Shown here piece after piece: positions 60,549-64,000 of a DNA stretch of 64,000 nt. Under the pieces are notes generated by a model, which did no database searches, had not been told where the DNA came from, and saw nothing but the letters and a program-made list of their open reading frames with translations. Every line of letters starts with the position of its first letter. Within the stretch, counting starts at the first letter, position 1. Source of the DNA: Caulobacter sp. Root1455 (GTDB lineage Bacteria > Pseudomonadota > Alphaproteobacteria > Caulobacterales > Caulobacteraceae); contig NZ_LMFQ01000020.1 of NCBI RefSeq assembly GCF_001426905.1, forward strand, positions 1-64,000. Direction: 5' to 3'. The translations under genes were made by a program, and so were the position numbers.

Positions 60549-62759
60549 CTACTTGGCCTCGCCCGGCCGGTAGGCGCGCTCGACATGGCCCGTCAGCTGG
60601 ACGGGATAGAAGTACACCGTCCGCAGCTCGCCGTTCGCGTAGCGCTGGGCCTGGTCGGTGAAGTGCCTGGACGCCGGGTCGCCGCTTTCGCCGCCGGCGG
60701 ACACCGCCAGGGCCTTCACCTTCGGCCCGAACTCGACCACGGCCACGAAGCTGTTGCCGCTGGTCCCGTAGTACTTCTTCGTGCCCGGCCAGCGCTTGGC
60801 CCCGAACGAGGCCAGCGAGCCCCACTGGCCCGAGGCGAAGGGGACCGGGATCGAGGGCTTCTCGTCATCGAAAGTCTGGACGATCGCGCCGTCGTTGCGC
60901 TGGAAGCGGTTTATCCGGCCCCAGGGCGTGCGCCAGTCGCCGAAGTCGGCGGTCAGCCGATCGGAAGCCTCGGCCAGGGCCTCCAGCTTCTGGGCGGGGG
61001 TCGTGGTCTCGGCCATGTACCTGTAGACCGACACGCCCTGCTTCTTGGCCTCGCCCGCGGACTTGGCCCACAGGGCCTCGCCCCAGAACACCGCCAGCGA
61101 GGTCTCGGTGGAGGCCGCCGACCACTTCAGGTCCCAGGCCTTCAGCGCCGCCATCTGGGGCGCGAGCCGCGCCTTGGCCGGGTCGCCGTCGGGCGTCTCG
61201 TCATAGGCTTTCGACAGGGTCGGGATCAGGTCGGCGAAGGCGGTCAGATAGGGGTCGTAGGCCGCCGCGATCAGGGTCGAGGGGGTGAAGTCCTTGCGCG
61301 CGCTCAGCACCCGCGTGGCGTGGATCCCGCGCGGCGTCTCGCCGACGCTGTCCATGTAGCGCGGGAAGTCGGCCTGTTTGGGGCTGTAGGGACCGGCCGC
61401 CGAATAGGGCCAGTTGTTGGTGTTCATCAGCCAGCCGTTGGGCGGGTTCTTCAGGTGGGGCGCCTCGGAAAGGGCGTGCAAGCCTTTCCAGTCGGTGGCT
61501 GGGTCCGAACCATCGACCGGCTTGGTGTAGTCGAAGCGATCGTCGCGCCGGGGGATGAACTGCGGGTGCAGATAGGCCACCTCGCCCTTGTCGTCGGCGA
61601 ACAGGGTGTTGTTGGAGGAATTGGCCTTCAGCTCGGCCACCTTCAGGAAGCCGGCGTAGTCGACGGCCTTGGTGCGCAGGAACGACTGCTCCAGCGCCTC
61701 GACCGGCTTGTACATCATGGCGAAGGCGACCCACTTGCCTTCCGCCGTCCGAACGATCGGGCCGTGGTGGGTGCGGTAGACGGTGAAGGTCTTGCGGGCC
61801 AGGGCGCCGTCGGCGGCCTTGTAGGGAACCTCGACCGTCGAGACGGTCACCGGCCGCTCTTCGGTCCCGTACTTGTAGAACAGCTTGCCGTCCTTGCGGA
61901 TGATCGTCTCGGCGAACTCGTCGACGACGTCGACCGTGCTGGAGGTGTGCATCCAGCCGGCATGGGCGTTGAAGCCCTGATAGACGAAGAACTGCCCCCA
62001 GGTCGCCGCGCCATAGGCGTTCAGCCCCGCGTCGCTGGTCATCTGCAGCTCGGAGCGGAAGAAGAACGAGGTGTGCGGGTTGATCAGCAGCAGGGCGTGG
62101 CCGTCCTGGGTGTTGGACGGGGCGATGGCGAAGCCGTTCGAACCCGTCGGTTCGCGAAACGCGACGGCCTGGGCGAACTCGCGGGCCTTGACCTCGACTG
62201 AGGCCTGCATCTGCGGCTTGCCGTAGAAGGCCTCCAGTTCGCCCAGCGAGATCCGCTCGACGTCGCCGCCGATGCTGCCCTCGGTGAAGCTCAGCGCCAT
62301 CCAGGGTTCGAAGCGCGTGATGACCTTCGGCTTGGTCGCCGGATGGGTGGCCAGGTAGAAGTTCAGGCCGTCGGCCCAGGCGTCCATCAGGGTCTTCAGC
62401 CAGGCGGGGCTCTGGGCATAGCGGGCCTGAAGGTCGGCCGGATCGACGAACAGCTTCATCCGCAGATCCTGCCAGACCGCCTTTTCCCCCTCGGCCTCGG
62501 CCGTGCGCCCCAGGGCCGTCAGGTAGTTGGCCTCCACCCGATTGAAGTCGTCCTCGGCCTGGGCGTAGACCATGCCGAACACAGCGTCGGCGTCGCTCTT
62601 GCCGTGGACGTGGGCGATGCCCCAGTCGTCGCGGACGATCTGGACGCGCGCCGCGGCGGCGCGCTGGCGGGCCAGGTCGGCGGCGGGCGAGGCGGCCAGG
62701 GCCGGCGCGGAAAGCGCCGCGCAGGCGGCCGACAGCAAAAGCAGGTTTCCGATACGCAA
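60549..62759 (-). CDS. penicillin acylase family protein (S45 Ntn-hydrolase), secreted
   Basis: A 736-residue precursor with a signal peptide (RIGNLLLLSAACAALSAPALA). S45 enzymes are cleaved to alpha and beta chains; the beta chain here would begin at Ser207 in REPTGSNGFAIAPSNT. Other family landmarks are VQIVRDDWGIAHVHG, HAGWMHTSSTVDVVDE and NTNNWPYS. TTG at 62759 is taken as start because GGGAGGG lies six bases upstream and the signal peptide then begins correctly. Relatives hydrolyse beta-lactams, acyl-homoserine lactones or cyclic lipopeptides; which applies here cannot be told from sequence. Confidence 0.85.
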   Translation of the reverse strand: MRIGNLLLLSAACAALSAPALAASPAADLARQRAAAARVQIVRDDWGIAHVHGKSDADAVFGMVYAQAEDDFNRVEANYLTALGRTAEAEGEKAVWQDLRMKLFVDPADLQARYAQSPAWLKTLMDAWADGLNFYLATHPATKPKVITRFEPWMALSFTEGSIGGDVERISLGELEAFYGKPQMQASVEVKAREFAQAVAFREPTGSNGFAIAPSNTQDGHALLLINPHTSFFFRSELQMTSDAGLNAYGAATWGQFFVYQGFNAHAGWMHTSSTVDVVDEFAETIIRKDGKLFYKYGTEERPVTVSTVEVPYKAADGALARKTFTVYRTHHGPIVRTAEGKWVAFAMMYKPVEALEQSFLRTKAVDYAGFLKVAELKANSSNNTLFADDKGEVAYLHPQFIPRRDDRFDYTKPVDGSDPATDWKGLHALSEAPHLKNPPNGWLMNTNNWPYSAAGPYSPKQADFPRYMDSVGETPRGIHATRVLSARKDFTPSTLIAAAYDPYLTAFADLIPTLSKAYDETPDGDPAKARLAPQMAALKAWDLKWSAASTETSLAVFWGEALWAKSAGEAKKQGVSVYRYMAETTTPAQKLEALAEASDRLTADFGDWRTPWGRINRFQRNDGAIVQTFDDEKPSIPVPFASGQWGSLASFGAKRWPGTKKYYGTSGNSFVAVVEFGPKVKALAVSAGGESGDPASRHFTDQAQRYANGELRTVYFYPVQLTGHVERAYRPGEAK

Positions 62760-62913
62760 GACACGCCCTCCCGATCCAGGGAGCGGACCGTCGGGCGCCG
62801 CCCGCGCCTTGTCCAGACCCGCGCGGGCGCCGGACGCGATCAGGCGGATCCCGCGCGAAAAGCGGGCGCGGCGGCGGTCGACGCCAACGGTCAATGGATG
62901 TCTGGAAGGTCCT

Positions 62914-62989
62914 TGGTGGAGCCGAGGGGAATCGAACCCCTGACCTCCTCATTGCGAACGAGGCGCTCTACCATCTGAGCTACGGCCCC
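62914..62989 (-). tRNA. tRNA-Ala(CGC)
   Basis: A 76-base cloverleaf with encoded CCA. The acceptor GGGGCCG/CGGCTCC includes the G3-U70 pair that is the main alanine identity element. The anticodon loop is TTCGCAA with CGC, reading GCG. D and T arms (GTTCGATTC) are canonical. It lies 154 bp upstream of the acylase gene on the same strand. Confidence 0.95.
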
Positions 62990-63113
62990 AAGGAAGCGCG
63001 GAAATACGTTGGGGCGGCGGGCTCGTCAAGCGTCCGGTTGGCTCTATCGGCGGCCATTGCTTGCCAGGGCCGTCGAGGCGCGGCAAGAAGCGGTGCACTT
63101 GGACGGGAAGCTC

Positions 63114-63434
63114 ATGATCGCCCTCATCACCTTCGTCTTCTTCATCATCGGCGCCCTGCTGAGCCTTCTGTGGTGGGCGATCATCATCTCGGCCGTGCTG
63201 AGCTGGCTGGTGGCGTTCGACATCATCAATCTGCGCAACCGGGCGGTCTATCAGATCAGCACCTTCCTCGACCGGGTGACCGGGCCGGTGCTGCGGCCGT
63301 TCCAGCGGATCATTCCGCCGCTCGGCGGCGTCGACATCAGCCCGATCGTCGTGTTGCTGATCATCACCGGCGTGCGGGCCATCCTGCTGCCGGCCCTGCG
63401 CGACACGCTCATTCGCCTGGTCGGCGGCTACTAG
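63114..63434 (+). CDS. YggT family membrane protein
   Basis: A 106-residue inner-membrane protein with the family motif NLRNRAVYQISTFLDRVTGPVLRPFQRIIPP between its hydrophobic halves, and SPIVVLLIITGVRAI after it. YggT-like proteins are linked to cell division or osmotic response in some bacteria and to photosystem assembly in plants; none is proven here. It is followed six bp later by the DUF167 gene, a frequent pairing. Confidence 0.85.
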   Translation: MIALITFVFFIIGALLSLLWWAIIISAVLSWLVAFDIINLRNRAVYQISTFLDRVTGPVLRPFQRIIPPLGGVDISPIVVLLIITGVRAILLPALRDTLIRLVGGY

Positions 63435-63440
63435 CGGATC

Positions 63441-63731
63441 ATGCGCCTGGCGGTCCGCCTCACCCCGCGCGGCGGGCGCGAGGCGATCGACGGCTGGGCG
63501 GTCGACGGCGACGGCCGGCCCTATCTGAAGGTGCGGGTCGCCGCCCCGCCGGTCGAGGGCGCGGCCAACGCCGCGTTGCTGGCCCTGCTGGCCAAGACCC
63601 TGGGCGTGCCCAAGTCGTCCCTGTCCATCGTCTCGGGGGCCGGCGCCCGACTCAAGCTGGTCGATCTGGGCGGCTGCGACGCGTTGTCGCTGGCCCGCGC
63701 CGTGGGACCGCCCCCCGAGACCGCTTCGTGA
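63441..63731 (+). CDS. DUF167 (YggU) family protein
   Basis: A 96-residue cytoplasmic protein with the family signatures VRLTPRGGREAIDGW, LKVRVAAPPVEGAANAALLALLAK and SIVSGAGARLKLV. Members are small alpha/beta proteins of unknown function. It is cotranscribed with the YggT-like gene. Confidence 0.88.
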   Translation: MRLAVRLTPRGGREAIDGWAVDGDGRPYLKVRVAAPPVEGAANAALLALLAKTLGVPKSSLSIVSGAGARLKLVDLGGCDALSLARAVGPPPETAS

Positions 63732-63938
63732 CCTGTCCAGACAAGGCGTGATCGTGAATCTCAACACGCCGCCGCCCGCGACCTGAAAATACCTGTTCCG
63801 ATCGGGAACGGGGGCAGGTTCGATCCGTGGTCCGAGAAAAAGACGTCAACGAATCAGGTTTTTCACCCCCTCTTAGCGACACTGTTTCATGCTATGGGCT
63901 TCGGCGCGCGGTGGGGACCGCGCGGCACGGGGGGCTGT

Positions 63939-64000
63939 GTGGGCGACGTACGACATCAGTCGGGAGAGGTGAGGGCGGCGCTCGCGCGTCGCGGCAATCT
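63939..64000 (+). CDS. possible start of a gene that continues past the window
   Basis: From a GTG at 63939, preceded by GGGGGG, an open frame (GDVRHQSGEVRAALARRGN) runs to the window end. It is too short to place. Bases 63732-63938 contain no gene I can support. Confidence 0.35.
   Translation, partial: MGDVRHQSGEVRAALARRGN

Overview
The window looks like chromosome of a Caulobacter species or a close relative in the Caulobacteraceae. It is GC-rich throughout, uses GTG and TTG starts as well as ATG, and has promoter-like sites resembling the Caulobacter housekeeping consensus (TTGACGS-N10-14-GCTANAWC). It also carries a 1612-residue NAD-glutamate dehydrogenase of the GdhZ type and, next to a capsule export operon, a transglutaminase-like protein resembling the Caulobacter capsulation inhibitor HvyA. 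These assignments come from reading the sequence; no database search was run.

Region 1 (1-5.7 kb) holds an isoaspartyl peptidase/asparaginase, a quinone oxidoreductase, a WecG/TagA glycosyltransferase with a small membrane protein, an SDR dehydrogenase and a DMT-family transporter. Region 2 (5.7-29.3 kb) is a large capsule or exopolysaccharide locus. It contains nucleotide-sugar genes (UDP-glucuronate epimerase, a broken UDP-glucose dehydrogenase, GDP-mannose dehydratase, GDP-fucose synthase), an initiating sugar-phosphate transferase, further glycosyltransferases, a Wzx-like flippase, two Wzy/WaaL-like polymerase/ligases and a secreted beta-helix protein. The HvyA-like gene is divergent from an export operon: metallophosphatase, Wza, an unknown secreted protein, an outer-membrane barrel, a Wzc-type tyrosine kinase, a polymerase/ligase and an anchored protein. 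A MHYT-GGDEF-EAL cyclic-di-GMP protein follows.

Region 3 (32-51 kb) is mainly core metabolism and transport: an AI-2E-family permease, gdhZ, an MFS transporter, a DUF418 protein, phosphomannomutase, purH, argG and the kup potassium transporter with two small membrane proteins. Region 4 (50-64 kb) has an Rrf2 regulator with likely operators beside a flavodoxin-like gene, an SDR protein, MarC, pyrF, a DUF1674 protein, a small haem-oxidase-like membrane protein, the rsmB-rpe-heparinase run, a penicillin-acylase-family enzyme, tRNA-Ala(CGC), YggT and DUF167 proteins.

The main points for follow-up are: an internal deletion of about 97 bp that destroys ugd inside an otherwise intact capsule locus; a PPP-family phosphatase translationally coupled to wza in an operon that encodes a tyrosine kinase; a possible start-site hairpin on the HvyA-like mRNA; two unlinked lipoprotein plus helical-protein gene pairs that look related; and four GAAACCG-type half-sites between the Rrf2 and flavodoxin genes. 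Several GC-rich palindromic intergenic repeats are also present.
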